DNA from: Eubacterium ruminantium
Lineage (GTDB): Bacteria; Bacillota; Clostridia; Lachnospirales; Lachnospiraceae
DNA length: 64,000 nucleotides
NCBI RefSeq assembly: GCF_900167085.1
Contig: NZ_FUXA01000010.1
Span: 1 to 64,000 of the forward strand
Direction of reading: 5' to 3'
Part shown: positions 1 to 8,100 of the stretch, piece after piece
Layout: each line of letters opens with the position of its first letter
Position numbering within the stretch: position 1 is the stretch's first letter
Translations under genes and position numbers: made by a program
Notes under the pieces: generated by a model
Databases searched by the model: none
What the model saw: the letters and a program-made list of their open reading frames with translations, nothing else
What the model was told of the DNA's origin: nothing

Positions 1-202
1 ATCTGCCTTTTCGCCAATCGCTTTCTGATATATGTTTATTAACACTTGAAAGCACTTCACCAAGAAATCCGGCAGCAAATGCCTCAGTAGATGCCTTAGC
101 TGATACTTCCAGGGATCTGAAATCCATAGGGTCTTTCAAAAATCTTTCTTCAGCCTCAACTAAACTATTAACTAATCCTTCCAATAGTGCTACAATGTTC
201 AT
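1..202 (-). CDS. ISLre2-family (UPF0236) transposase, N-terminal part only
   Basis: The frame is open from an ATG at 202 to the left window edge, giving 67 residues. The start MNIVALLEGLVNSLVEAEE, the stretch KASTEAFAAGFLGEVLSSVN and the end SDWRKGR are the pattern I know from the N-terminus of ISLre2-type transposases, which move insertion sequences by a cut-and-paste type reaction. The catalytic region lies outside the window, so whether the gene is intact cannot be told. An AGGAGG lies at 212-219, about ten bases before the ATG. The recognition is from memory of the family, not from an alignment. Confidence 0.6.
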   Translation of the reverse strand, partial: MNIVALLEGLVNSLVEAEERFLKDPMDFRSLEVSAKASTEAFAAGFLGEVLSSVNKHISESDWRKGR

Positions 203-270
203 GAGAGTATCTTCCTCCTTGTTTTGGGTTTTTTGGTCAAAATCATTATATCAAAGAGGCTTGATACTCT
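203..270. repeat. Inverted repeat upstream of the transposase
   Basis: GAGAGTATC at 203-211 is repeated inverted as GATACTCTC at 262-270. In the mRNA of the transposase this would pair the start region with the 5' leader and could hide the ribosome binding site, a known way for IS elements to damp expression read from outside. The terminal repeat of the IS itself was not identified. Confidence 0.3.
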
Positions 271-403
271 CTCTTTATTTTTTTATTAAACTGACAAAAA
301 CTTTACTCTATTTGCCTTGTATTCAACCCCCACGTTAACACTAAAATTCGGATTATTTGAATTAATAGTGTATTGACTCATTTCTAGCGGATTAAATTGT
401 TTA

Positions 404-1615
404 TTAATCACAAAGCGATGACTTTTCAGCCTCTTCAACATCGAATTTTTCCATCACTTTTCGACCGTAAGCAATTTCCTTTGTATGGCTGTAGTGGCTA
501 TGCGGAGTCTGATTATATTTTTTTACACATCTAAGTACAAGTATTATTTCAAGGATAAGCGGTACAAAACTTACCGTTCCCAAAATGAACATAACATAAA
601 ATGTATTGCTTCTTGTAACCAGTGCAGATATAAAGTTTGCAATGCATACACCATTTATACTTACAAGCATATATTCAATACCGTAAAGCAAAAAGTTTCT
701 TCCGATGACCTGGCGCCATTTTGCCTTTTCACCATTTTCGGAAACAATTTTAAGCTTTAGCATTTTCTGTCCAAAAGTTCTGCCCTTCATAAAGCAAGGA
801 ATAATAAGATAATACAGTATCATTGTTCCTGTCCATGCAAGAATAGTGGTTCTGAGTGAAACAGCGCTTGTAGGAATGATCGTAAATTCCATTAACGCAA
901 ATATAAAATTAAAGAATAATATATCTATTATAAATGCATATACTCTTCGTAAAAATGTTACTCGTTCTCCCTTCTTATATGAGATTCTATCAATCTCATC
1001 TCGCTTAGGAAGGAAAAAGGCTATCAGTGGCTCTATAAGAAAACCAATAGCCGCCCCAAGAGTATTGTTGATCAGATCATCCATTTCCGTAAATCGATAT
1101 GCCTTTGGATAAATTCCGTAAAGTCCTGTATACTGAGTAACTTCGAAGAAAAGGCTTGCGCAAAATCCCATAAGCACTGTTTCTCTAAATGTAAATTTAA
1201 AATAATATCTGAGATACAACCCAAGTGGTATCGTCATTACGATATTACAAAGCACTTGAAGGAAATCGCTGCATTTGAAAAATGCTTTCCATGCACCTGC
1301 ATCGAATAAATTTGAAAATGAAATGCCGCACTTCTTCATTCCTTGAACCATATCTTCATATGGTATCCATCCGATACCGTGTTTCGGCATGGCAAGTACT
1401 GCTTCTCTTGAAGGAAGTGGCAGTACCGTCAAAAGGAATGTACACATACAATAAAGAATAAATGAATAAACAATAACTGTTCTCATTATTGCTATGCCAC
1501 CGAATTTTCTGTAATGTCTTATGACAAATGGCAATGTAAATACCGCTGCAATCGCCGGAAAAAGCATACATGCGACTGTTATTGGTTGTAAGTAAGAATT
1601 TAAGTATTTCAACAT
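404..1615 (-). CDS. VanZ-RDD fusion membrane protein
   Basis: This 403-residue integral membrane protein has two recognisable modules. Residues about 40-200 form a VanZ-like domain with several hydrophobic segments and the signature DDLINNTLGAAIGF near residue 180. Residues about 222-370 form an RDD domain: RRVYAFIIDILF opens it and GRTFGQKMLKLKIV is its conserved central motif. VanZ of enterococci gives low-level teicoplanin resistance, but most VanZ-like proteins have no known role; RDD domains are also of unknown function. The C-terminal 40 residues are charged and cytoplasmic. It stands alone between the transposase fragment and the xylanase. The role cannot be stated beyond a membrane or cell-wall-related function. 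Confidence 0.8.
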   Translation of the reverse strand: MLKYLNSYLQPITVACMLFPAIAAVFTLPFVIRHYRKFGGIAIMRTVIVYSFILYCMCTFLLTVLPLPSREAVLAMPKHGIGWIPYEDMVQGMKKCGISFSNLFDAGAWKAFFKCSDFLQVLCNIVMTIPLGLYLRYYFKFTFRETVLMGFCASLFFEVTQYTGLYGIYPKAYRFTEMDDLINNTLGAAIGFLIEPLIAFFLPKRDEIDRISYKKGERVTFLRRVYAFIIDILFFNFIFALMEFTIIPTSAVSLRTTILAWTGTMILYYLIIPCFMKGRTFGQKMLKLKIVSENGEKAKWRQVIGRNFLLYGIEYMLVSINGVCIANFISALVTRSNTFYVMFILGTVSFVPLILEIILVLRCVKKYNQTPHSHYSHTKEIAYGRKVMEKFDVEEAEKSSLCD

Positions 1616-1704
1616 TTTGCTTAATCTCCGTTTCGTTCTAATTTCAACCTAAAAATTATAACACTATTCTACTGTCTACAGCTATTAAGATTTTTTACAA
1701 AATT

Positions 1705-1734
1705 AAAAAATCCCGGTCCTTAACAGGACCGGGA
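1705..1734 (-). terminator. Intrinsic terminator of the xylanase gene
   Basis: A perfect 10-bp stem (1711-1720 with 1725-1734, TCCCGGTCCT and its complement) with a 4-base loop is followed on the minus strand by six T. It lies 26 bases beyond the xylanase stop. Confidence 0.9.
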
Positions 1735-1759
1735 TAACCTCCCCATAAACGAAATAAAA

Positions 1760-2971
1760 TTATAACCTAATTTCTTTTTTGCCTGCTTCAACGAAAGTTG
1801 CTGCCTCTTCGTGATCATCAACTATTAATTTATAATCACCCTTAAATACATCAACTTCAGCGACACCATTATCATCTGTTGTAATCTCTGTATCTGTCCA
1901 CCACTCTTCATGAGTAAGTTTCTTAAGCATTTCAAATGAAGGCTTCTTAGAATTATCTTTTCTTACGAAACCACTTGGTGCTCCAAGCCATGCACCGTCT
2001 CTGTAGTCCCAGGTTGTAATAGCCTGAACAAGCGGATTTTCAAAAAGTATTCTATACATCTCTTCAATCTCGCGAGCCTGTCTTTCTTCTCCTTCCGGAG
2101 TTGTCGGCCAGTCTTCAACCTGCCAGTCATTAAGATCTTCAATATATGCCGGTATTATATCTCCCGAGATAAGTGTATTCTCAGTAAAATGAATAGGTAA
2201 GCCAAAATGAGAAAATCTCTCAAGAACTTCATAAACTTTCTTGGCTCCCCAATATCCCTGATGCTGATGTGACTGAATACCTATAGCACTTATAGGAACT
2301 CCTGCTTCAAGACATCCATCAATAAGAATCTCATAGCTGATAGATGTATTGAAATCATTAAGGAGAAGCACCGCATCCGGATTCATCTTATAAGCCTCAT
2401 CAAATACAGTTTTGATGAGTTTAACTCTTCCTTTATCTTTACAAATTCTTGTAACAGCATTGTCGTATTTATCAAAAATAGGCATGATCACAACTTCATT
2501 TATAACATCCCACATATCGATGACGCCCTTATATGAAGTTACTTCTCTGTCGATTCTTTCAAGCTGTTTCTTGAGAATAGTCTCATTATCATATTTCATA
2601 AGCCAGTCTGCACATACTGTATGCCAACAAAGCGGATGACCTTTAACAGTTATACCTTGACTTTTCATAAATTTGGCAGTTGCCATAAGCGCTTCGAAAT
2701 TCGGCTTTCCTTCTTCAGGTTCATATTGTCCCCAGTAAAAAGGAAGTGTACCGTAATTAAATATTTCCTGCCAAGTATCTACAAGTTCTTTATGCTCTTC
2801 ATCCTTATTCATCACATATGGAATAAAATCGAATGAACCGCATCCAAAAAGGAAGCTGTGTCTTGTCTGCTTAACCTTTATTTTCTTTCCCGCAGCCGGA
2901 GTTCCATCAGCATTAAAAACTCTGATCACTTCTCTTGCTTTTCTGTGTGAAATATTTGCACTATCTTTCAT
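1760..2971 (-). CDS. GH10 endo-1,4-beta-xylanase, apparently cytosolic
   Basis: Glycoside hydrolase family 10 enzyme of 403 residues that should cut beta-1,4-xylose bonds in xylan or xylo-oligosaccharides. Seen: the GH10 motif GHPLCWH at 111-117, the acid/base glutamate in DVINEV (E159) and the nucleophile in HFTENTL (E264). There is no signal peptide; the first residues are hydrophilic (MKDSANISHRKAREV), so it probably works inside the cell on imported oligosaccharides, as known for some rumen Butyrivibrio GH10 enzymes. The core is flanked by a short beta-rich N-terminal piece (residues 14-40) and a C-terminal beta-rich tail (about 365-403, DNGVAEVDVFKGDYKLIV). The divergent AraC regulator next door is the likely controller. 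Confidence 0.93.
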   Translation of the reverse strand: MKDSANISHRKAREVIRVFNADGTPAAGKKIKVKQTRHSFLFGCGSFDFIPYVMNKDEEHKELVDTWQEIFNYGTLPFYWGQYEPEEGKPNFEALMATAKFMKSQGITVKGHPLCWHTVCADWLMKYDNETILKKQLERIDREVTSYKGVIDMWDVINEVVIMPIFDKYDNAVTRICKDKGRVKLIKTVFDEAYKMNPDAVLLLNDFNTSISYEILIDGCLEAGVPISAIGIQSHQHQGYWGAKKVYEVLERFSHFGLPIHFTENTLISGDIIPAYIEDLNDWQVEDWPTTPEGEERQAREIEEMYRILFENPLVQAITTWDYRDGAWLGAPSGFVRKDNSKKPSFEMLKKLTHEEWWTDTEITTDDNGVAEVDVFKGDYKLIVDDHEEAATFVEAGKKEIRL

Positions 2972-3365
2972 ATTCTACACCCTCCAAACACATAAAATAT
3001 TTGTCTTTGAGATTTACCTCCAAATCTCATTTACATATAAAATTGTACCAAAAGCTGATTATGTCTTAGATAAAAGATAAACAGACCGGACATACGCAGG
3101 TTATCGATACAATCTATAGAATTAAGTTGTTAATCCCCCGCAGATAAGACTATTTTTTGCCCAATTAGAGTAATTATATTAACTTTCAGCTTAATACTTT
3201 ATCAAGATATTTATTTTTTTTACAAAAATATAGTCTAAATAGTTATTTTATTGTATAATTGGTTTACTAATTATTGCTCTTGCTAAAACTACAGTTATAT
3301 CAATAATGGTTTTATTTTCAAAACTTATTAAAATAATAATTGTTTGAAAAAAAGAGGAATGCACT
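2972..3365. promoter_or_regulatory. Divergent control region between xylanase and AraC regulator
   Basis: 394 bases without a gene. On the minus strand an extended -10 (TGGTACAAT, 3042-3050) lies ahead of the xylanase, and a 7-bp hairpin at 3009-3028 holds a GGAGG in its loop although the actual ribosome site (GGAGGG) is next to the ATG. On the plus strand TATAAT at 3254-3259 is a possible -10 for the regulator. I saw no clear AraC half-sites. The arrangement is typical of a regulator controlling its neighbour. Confidence 0.4.
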
Positions 3366-4109
3366 ATGGATACAGGAAAAGAACTAATTTATAGATTATA
3401 TATACAACGTGAAGAAGCTTTTGTCAGAACGGATATCAAAAGAGAATTTTCCAGATATGAAGATATCAAGAATGGCGATGTTGAAAAGGTTAAAGAGAAT
3501 TTCAAAGAAATACGTAAAGATTTCTTCAAAGGAAAAGGTACTCTCTCTAAGAACCCGCTCAGAAACTGCATGTATCATTTTGTAGTATCCGTTGGCGTTA
3601 TCGCAAGAATATGTCTCAATGCAGGTATGCCTCATGACGAAGCTTATACTATAAGTGATATTTATATTTTTGCCGCCGACGAATGTAAAACAACTGAGAA
3701 GATCATCGACCTTTTGGAACAGGCACATATAGATTTTGCAACAAGGATGAAAAAACTTAATATCAAGAATAACTATTCCGTATATGTCCGCCATGCAATT
3801 GATTACATTTATGATCATCTTCATGACCAGATCACACTTGAGCAGCTTTCAAAAAATGAAAATCTTAACCCAAGCTATTTCTCTAAGATTTTCTCTAAGG
3901 AAATCGGAATTCCTGTAAAATCTTATATTCTTTCTGTAAAAATAAATACAGCCAAGAATATGCTTAAGCGTTCTGATTATTCTATTTCGGATATCGCATT
4001 TTCACTTGGATTTTCGTCACAAAGCGCATTTACAGCTGCCTTTAAGAAACTTACCGGCAAGACACCTGCCAAGTATCGTAAAGAATTGTCATATATTGCA
4101 CCATTCTAA
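3366..4109 (+). CDS. AraC-family transcriptional regulator
   Basis: 247 residues. The C-terminal 100 residues carry the paired helix-turn-helix of AraC proteins: the first around ITLEQLSKNENLNPSYFSKIF, the second around YSISDIAFSLGFSSQSAF, ending with the family motif FKKLTGKTPAKYRKE. The N-terminal 140 residues are mostly helical and not of the AraC cupin type; I recognise the pattern from Lachnospiraceae regulators but not a named ligand. It is transcribed away from the xylanase gene, so xylan or xylo-oligosaccharide control is a fair inference. The ribosome site is weak (AGAGGAA). The gene ends only 14 bases before a diguanylate cyclase relic on the other strand. Confidence 0.88.
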   Translation: MDTGKELIYRLYIQREEAFVRTDIKREFSRYEDIKNGDVEKVKENFKEIRKDFFKGKGTLSKNPLRNCMYHFVVSVGVIARICLNAGMPHDEAYTISDIYIFAADECKTTEKIIDLLEQAHIDFATRMKKLNIKNNYSVYVRHAIDYIYDHLHDQITLEQLSKNENLNPSYFSKIFSKEIGIPVKSYILSVKINTAKNMLKRSDYSISDIAFSLGFSSQSAFTAAFKKLTGKTPAKYRKELSYIAPF

Positions 4110-4123
4110 TATTTTGCTGTGGA

Positions 4124-4273
4124 TCATCTATATCTCTTATCAGGATTTTTTTCATAATAATCCTTTTTGTTGATATACATATTTTCATCTGCTCTGCGCA
4201 TTGCTTCTCTGAGATCATCACCCTCATGCAGAGTATATGATCCAACAGCAAGGAAAACCCCATAATATAACAT
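4124..4273 (-). pseudogene. Remnant of a GGDEF (diguanylate cyclase) C-terminus
   Basis: A 49-codon frame on the minus strand reads ...GVFLAVGSYTLHEGDD, then LREAMRRADENMYINKKDYY, then EKNPDKRYR and stop. This is the usual end of a GGDEF domain: beta-strand SxG, then a helix with the A-D-x-x-M-Y motif. The catalytic GGDEF motif and everything before it is gone; a stop codon lies just upstream of the ATG at 4273. I read it as the decayed 3' end of a diguanylate cyclase gene. It shows that the region between the AraC gene and the phosphatase has suffered a deletion. Confidence 0.7.
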
Positions 4274-4329
4274 CAATACATCTTAATTTTTTACCCCATA
4301 TTATTACTATATCACAAACTGAAAATTTT

Positions 4330-4881
4330 TTATAGAAGTTTCATTAATTTACAGTTTTCTATTCCCGCACTCCAGAACTCTTCTCTCGGAAGTTTTTTTA
4401 TCTGAGAAACGATACTCGAATTCATTGCCCCATGCCCAACAATAAGGACTGATTTTCCTTCTTCATGAAGAGGAAGAGCCTTCTCTCTAAGAAACTCTCC
4501 TGTTCTTTTCTCCAACTCCTCAAATGTTTCAGCTCCACCTATAGATTCAGTATACTTCTCAGGATTTTTAAATATTACATTGATCGGGCACCCCTCCAGA
4601 CCAAATGAATCCTTAACTCCTTCAAACTCTCCAAAGCTCATCTCAAGAAGTCTGTCATCAAAAACAATAGGTACATTCCGGCCCTTAAGCAAAATCTCAG
4701 CCGTCTCTCTGGCTCTTATAAGCGGTGAGCAAAAGCAGATGTCGAAATGCACATTTTTATATAATTCTCCTGCATTAACTGCCATAGTCCTTCCTGTATC
4801 ATTAAGTGGAATATCTGTTCTCCCCTGAAGTTTATGTTCATCATTCCAATCTGTTCGTCCGTGTCTTAAAACATATAGCAT
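4330..4881 (-). CDS. Histidine phosphatase family protein (phosphoglycerate mutase-like)
   Basis: 183 residues with the phosphohistidine motif RHG at 6-8 (LRHGRTDWN), the following LQGRTDIPLNDTGR typical of CobC/GpmB-type enzymes, the conserved FGEFEG segment and the second histidine in VGHGAMN near residue 150. The histidine in RHG carries the phosphate during catalysis; substrates in this family vary (phosphosugars, alpha-ribazole phosphate, 3-phosphoglycerate), and nothing nearby picks one. Cytosolic, single gene. Confidence 0.85.
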   Translation of the reverse strand: MLYVLRHGRTDWNDEHKLQGRTDIPLNDTGRTMAVNAGELYKNVHFDICFCSPLIRARETAEILLKGRNVPIVFDDRLLEMSFGEFEGVKDSFGLEGCPINVIFKNPEKYTESIGGAETFEELEKRTGEFLREKALPLHEEGKSVLIVGHGAMNSSIVSQIKKLPREEFWSAGIENCKLMKLL

Positions 4882-4960
4882 TTATCTTTTCTGCCTTTCG
4901 TTTTTTACTGATACTCTTTATTAATATTAATCATATGCGTTCTTTAGACTTCATTATCTA

Positions 4961-4991
4961 AAAAACCACCTGACTAAAGCCAAGTGGTTTT
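4961..4991 (-). terminator. Intrinsic terminator of the zinc-ribbon gene at 5079
   Basis: Stem AAAACCAC (4962-4969) with GTGGTTTT (4984-4991); on the minus strand the stem is followed by a T run. It lies about 90 bases beyond the stop of the 5079 gene. Confidence 0.7.
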
Positions 4992-5078
4992 ATATTATAC
5001 CGATATATATTATTTTGCAAACTTGAAGAAATTAAAAAAAATAAGAAAACCAAAAACTAAAAACATAAATCAAAACTA

Positions 5079-5819
5079 TCAATCTACTATTCTGTAAATT
5101 TTATATTCACCATTGTATTTTCCGACAATGCACTTCTTATTGTAATCTCTTGAGTATGTCTTATCCCCCTCGATCATTTTCATTTTACCTTTTACCTTCA
5201 CATATTTCAGGTCTGATATCTTTATATCATCACTGCCGAAATAATCAGCTTCTTTTGCCTTTATCTTTTCAACCTGATTCTTATCAACTTTTCCGGCAAC
5301 CTTTAATTTAACATCAAATTTAATCTTGACTCCACCTTTTTTGGTCTCTTCAAAGGCCTTACCATACGCTTCAAGTAATGTATCACCTTCATCATTTCTT
5401 TTTTCCATCATTCTTGGAATCCATAACTCTGACATGGTATCGGTATCAAATGATGAATAAGCATCAAAATATTTCTTTACAATCTTTTCATGCTGAGTCT
5501 CACGATTCTTAAAGACAAACCAAACAGCGAACCCTACGATGGCAATAAATCCGATAAATATCAGTGCTGCAACAGTATTTTTTTTCTTCTTATTATTTGA
5601 GTCGTTGTATAAATCCATCGTACGATTTGGTGTTTTTATAACAACATCATCAAATCCGACAGTCGGGTCGAAATCAGAATCCCCATTATTTCCGCTGATA
5701 CTGCTTCCGTAATTTCCGACTTTTAAATCCAAATTATACTTATTAACATTACGACTTCCGCAAAATCCGCAAACCATCTGATCAGAATATATTTCTTTTC
5801 CGCAATTTGAACATTTCAT
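5079..5819 (-). CDS. Zinc-ribbon membrane protein of unknown function
   Basis: 246 residues. Residues 1-25 form a four-cysteine zinc ribbon (CSNCGKEIYSDQMVCGFCGS). A hydrophilic linker leads to one membrane segment at about 84-106 (VAALIFIGFIAIVGFAVWFV), followed by a basic and acidic domain of about 140 residues predicted to be outside. The outer part begins EKIVKKYFDAYSSFDTDTMSEL, which resembles the NTF2-like or DUF4878 type of small extracytoplasmic fold, but I cannot confirm that. It shares the ribbon-linker-membrane-outer domain layout with the genes at 18026 and 53347. The ribosome site AAGGGGAA lies just before the ATG. Confidence 0.75.
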   Translation of the reverse strand: MKCSNCGKEIYSDQMVCGFCGSRNVNKYNLDLKVGNYGSSISGNNGDSDFDPTVGFDDVVIKTPNRTMDLYNDSNNKKKKNTVAALIFIGFIAIVGFAVWFVFKNRETQHEKIVKKYFDAYSSFDTDTMSELWIPRMMEKRNDEGDTLLEAYGKAFEETKKGGVKIKFDVKLKVAGKVDKNQVEKIKAKEADYFGSDDIKISDLKYVKVKGKMKMIEGDKTYSRDYNKKCIVGKYNGEYKIYRIVD

Positions 5820-5963
5820 ATTAATTCCCCTTCTTATTCAATTACTTTTGGTTTTTCCAACGAATATATACTTTTATCTTCCACCAATGACCTTTTTACC
5901 ATTCGATCACAAACATTTTCATTCTATAATCATATATTTTTTCATCATTCGAAGATAACATTT

Positions 5964-6071
5964 TTATCTTCTGAATATCAAATCAAAAATATATCGATAC
6001 AGTATTCTGAATCTTCTCGGAATCCTATACCAGGCCGCTGTTGCATCGCTTCGCCTATAATTTTTTTTCAC
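5964..6071 (-). CDS. Possible small basic peptide (35 residues)
   Basis: GTG start preceded by a good AAAGGAG at correct distance; the peptide begins VKKNYRRSDATAAWYRIPRR and ends in LYRYIFDLIFRR. It is very rich in arginine and aromatic residues. No family is recognised. It may be a real small protein, a leader, or chance. The only support is the ribosome site and the clear composition. Confidence 0.3.
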   Translation of the reverse strand: MKKNYRRSDATAAWYRIPRRFRILYRYIFDLIFRR

Positions 6072-6140
6072 AGTGAGTCTCCTTTCATTTTTCATAGTAT
6101 TCATGTCAACAAACAAATCTCTACCGGTATGAGATTAATT

Positions 6141-6181
6141 ATAAGAACAATCTTTTCATGTGCTAAAAAGATTGTTCTTAT
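6141..6181. repeat. Perfect 16-bp inverted repeat
   Basis: ATAAGAACAATCTTTT at 6141-6156 pairs exactly with 6166-6181 across a 9-base spacer. Neither strand has a T run after it, so it is not an ordinary terminator. It could be a regulator site, a hairpin in a small RNA, or the footprint of a mobile element. Confidence 0.6.
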
Positions 6182-6332
6182 GTAAATAATTCTAGTAAAA
6201 TCACCTCATAAAAACAACCAATCCGAATATGTATTTTTGTCTACTTTCAGTTGCAAATGTTAAACTGAATTTCCATCAATATATTTTTTTCGAAAATCCA
6301 AAATAATTATCTATTATCTAAATTGTCCAAAC

Positions 6333-6387
6333 AAAAAAGATCTAACGGAAAACCTTTAGGGTTTATCTAATCCATTAGACCTTTTTG
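6333..6387 (-). terminator. Probable terminator downstream of metY
   Basis: Outer stem GATCTAACGG (6339-6348) with CCATTAGACC (6372-6381), eight of ten paired, encloses a small AAACC/GGTTT stem; a run of six T follows on the minus strand. Confidence 0.55.
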
Positions 6388-6467
6388 TTAATTTCGATAA
6401 TACTTAATTTTTGAATGCAAAAATCGAAATTCGAAAAAACAATAACAATTCATCAAATTACATTTAC

Positions 6468-7766
6468 TTAGATTTTGCTGAAAGCTTCATTTAAATCATA
6501 AATGATGTCATCAATATGTTCTGTTCCTATAGACAATCTGATTGTATTCTGCTTGATACCCTGATCAAGAAGTTCCTCAGGACTGTCCTCAGAATGAGTT
6601 GTTGATGCCGGATGAATAGCCAGTGACTTAACATCGGCAACATTTGCAAGGAGTGAGAAAAGTTTTAACTCGTCGATAAATTTCTGTGCTTCCTCAGCGC
6701 CGCCCTTAATCTCAAATGTAAAGATTGAGCCGCCACCATTTGGAAGATACTTCTTGTAAAGTCTCTGCTGTTCAGGGTCAGAGCTTATTGAAGGATGATT
6801 TATCTTCTCAACCTTATCATTCTTACTTAAAAATTCTACAACTTTCAGCGTATTTTCAACATGTCTTTCCACACGAAGGGATAATGTCTCAAGTCCCTGA
6901 AGGAAAATGAATGCATGAACCGGTGAAAGTGTTGCACCTGTATCACGGAGAAGAATGGCTCTTATGTATGTAACATATGCTGCGGGTCCAACAGCATCTA
7001 CAAAGCTTACACCATGATAACTTACATTTGGCTCATAAAGCCAAGGATGTTTTCCGGCTCCCTTCCAATCAAATTTACCTCCATCTATGATAACACCACC
7101 GATTGTGGTTCCATGTCCGCCTATAAACTTAGTTGCTGAATGAATAACTATATCTGCACCGTATTCCAGTGGTCTGATAAGGAATGGTGTTGCAAATGTA
7201 TTGTCCACAATAAGTGGAACATTATGCGCATGTGCAATCTGTGCGATTCTCTCGATATCTACTACTTCAGAGTTTGGATTACCAAGTGTCTCGATCTCAA
7301 CTGCTTTTGTATTATCCTTAAAAGCTACTTCTAAAGCGTCATAATCAAAAGGATCAACGAATGTTGTTTCGATTCCGTAATCAGGAAGTGTATGCTTAAG
7401 GAGGTTATATGTTCCTCCGTAAATATTCTTTGCTGCGATTATATGATCACCTGCATGAGCTACTGCCTGAATTGCATATGTGATAGCTGCTGCTCCGGAA
7501 CCTACTGCAAGTGCTGCAACACCACCTTCAAGTGCTGCGATTCTCTGTTCAAATATATCCTGTGTAGGATTTGTAAGTCTTCCGTAAATATTTCCTGCAT
7601 CTCTAAGACCAAATCTGTCTGCTGCATGTTTTGAGTTATGGAAAACATATGATGAAGTAAGATAAATAGGAACTGCTCTTGAATCTGTAACCGGATCCGG
7701 TTTCTCCTGTCCTACGTGTAACTGTAATGTTTCAAACTTTAAATTTCTTTCCTTTAATTCTGACAT
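6468..7766 (-). CDS. metY: O-acetylhomoserine sulfhydrylase (aminocarboxypropyltransferase)
   Basis: 432-residue PLP enzyme of the Cys/Met metabolism family. It makes homocysteine from O-acetylhomoserine and sulfide, the direct sulfhydrylation route to methionine. Seen: SSYVFHNSKHAADRFGL with the substrate-region arginine, the PLP lysine in HSATKFIGGHG, and LETLSLRVERH and NPSISSDPEQ-type segments of this subgroup. The length and the long insert after the lysine region fit MetY better than cystathionine synthase or lyase. The start is placed at the ATG at 7766 because GGAGG sits seven bases before it; a GTG 15 bases upstream overlaps that site. metF lies 24 kb away with a shared operator-like motif. 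Confidence 0.92.
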   Translation of the reverse strand: MSELKERNLKFETLQLHVGQEKPDPVTDSRAVPIYLTSSYVFHNSKHAADRFGLRDAGNIYGRLTNPTQDIFEQRIAALEGGVAALAVGSGAAAITYAIQAVAHAGDHIIAAKNIYGGTYNLLKHTLPDYGIETTFVDPFDYDALEVAFKDNTKAVEIETLGNPNSEVVDIERIAQIAHAHNVPLIVDNTFATPFLIRPLEYGADIVIHSATKFIGGHGTTIGGVIIDGGKFDWKGAGKHPWLYEPNVSYHGVSFVDAVGPAAYVTYIRAILLRDTGATLSPVHAFIFLQGLETLSLRVERHVENTLKVVEFLSKNDKVEKINHPSISSDPEQQRLYKKYLPNGGGSIFTFEIKGGAEEAQKFIDELKLFSLLANVADVKSLAIHPASTTHSEDSPEELLDQGIKQNTIRLSIGTEHIDDIIYDLNEAFSKI

Positions 7767-7827
7767 AATATATACCTCCACAATTTAAAAATCTCTTTTG
7801 TTTTTTGCGTGTTCAACTTATACGCTT

Positions 7828-7857
7828 ATTATATTTAGTTTTTTCTGTAAGTGTTAA
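7828..7857 (-). promoter_or_regulatory. metY promoter
   Basis: TTAACA (-35, 7852-7857) and TATAAT (-10, 7828-7833) with an 18-base spacer on the minus strand, about 60 bases before the metY ATG. The dyads listed next begin at the -35 box and extend upstream, as expected for an activator. Confidence 0.6.
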
Positions 7858-7905
7858 TACCTATAACCATGAAATAGTTATAGCCGTGGCTTATACCTAA
7901 GGTAT
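7855..7905. promoter_or_regulatory. Operator-like dyads upstream of metY
   Basis: CTATAAC (7861-7867) is repeated inverted as GTTATAG (7877-7883); a second perfect palindrome ATACCTAAGGTAT lies at 7893-7905. The 12-mer TAATACCTATAA (7855-7866) also occurs upstream of metF. Position upstream of the -35 suggests a LysR-type activator such as MetR; no such regulator gene is in the window. Confidence 0.5.
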
Positions 7906-8100
7906 CTTGTTTCTTTTATTTCTTTTATTTGTTTATCCGTGTATTCAACGCTGATAATTTGCTGTTTTCAAATATATTCAATGCTATCTTTCACTGTATT
8001 TTATCCTTGTTTTACACCCTGTATCGTTATATATTTATGTTAGGTATTTATGTTTATAAACTATGAGATTCACTTTAAAAAACAGCAGAAAGGGGTTTAT

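Larger units (their letters stand above)
5820..6467. other. Long intergenic region with hairpins and a possible small ORF
   Basis: About 650 bases between the zinc-ribbon gene and metY. It holds a possible 35-codon ORF (5964-6071), a perfect 16-bp hairpin (6141-6181) and the metY terminator (6333-6387), each listed separately. The rest is AT-rich with no further gene that I can support. Confidence 0.6.

Noticed and set aside
4051-4263. 70-codon minus-strand frame overlapping the AraC gene end
   Set aside because: The neighbouring frame at 4124-4273 has the GGDEF relic; this one has no meaningful protein pattern.
7767-8100. SAM riboswitch before metY
   Set aside because: No S-box core stems or terminator were found; only promoter and dyads.
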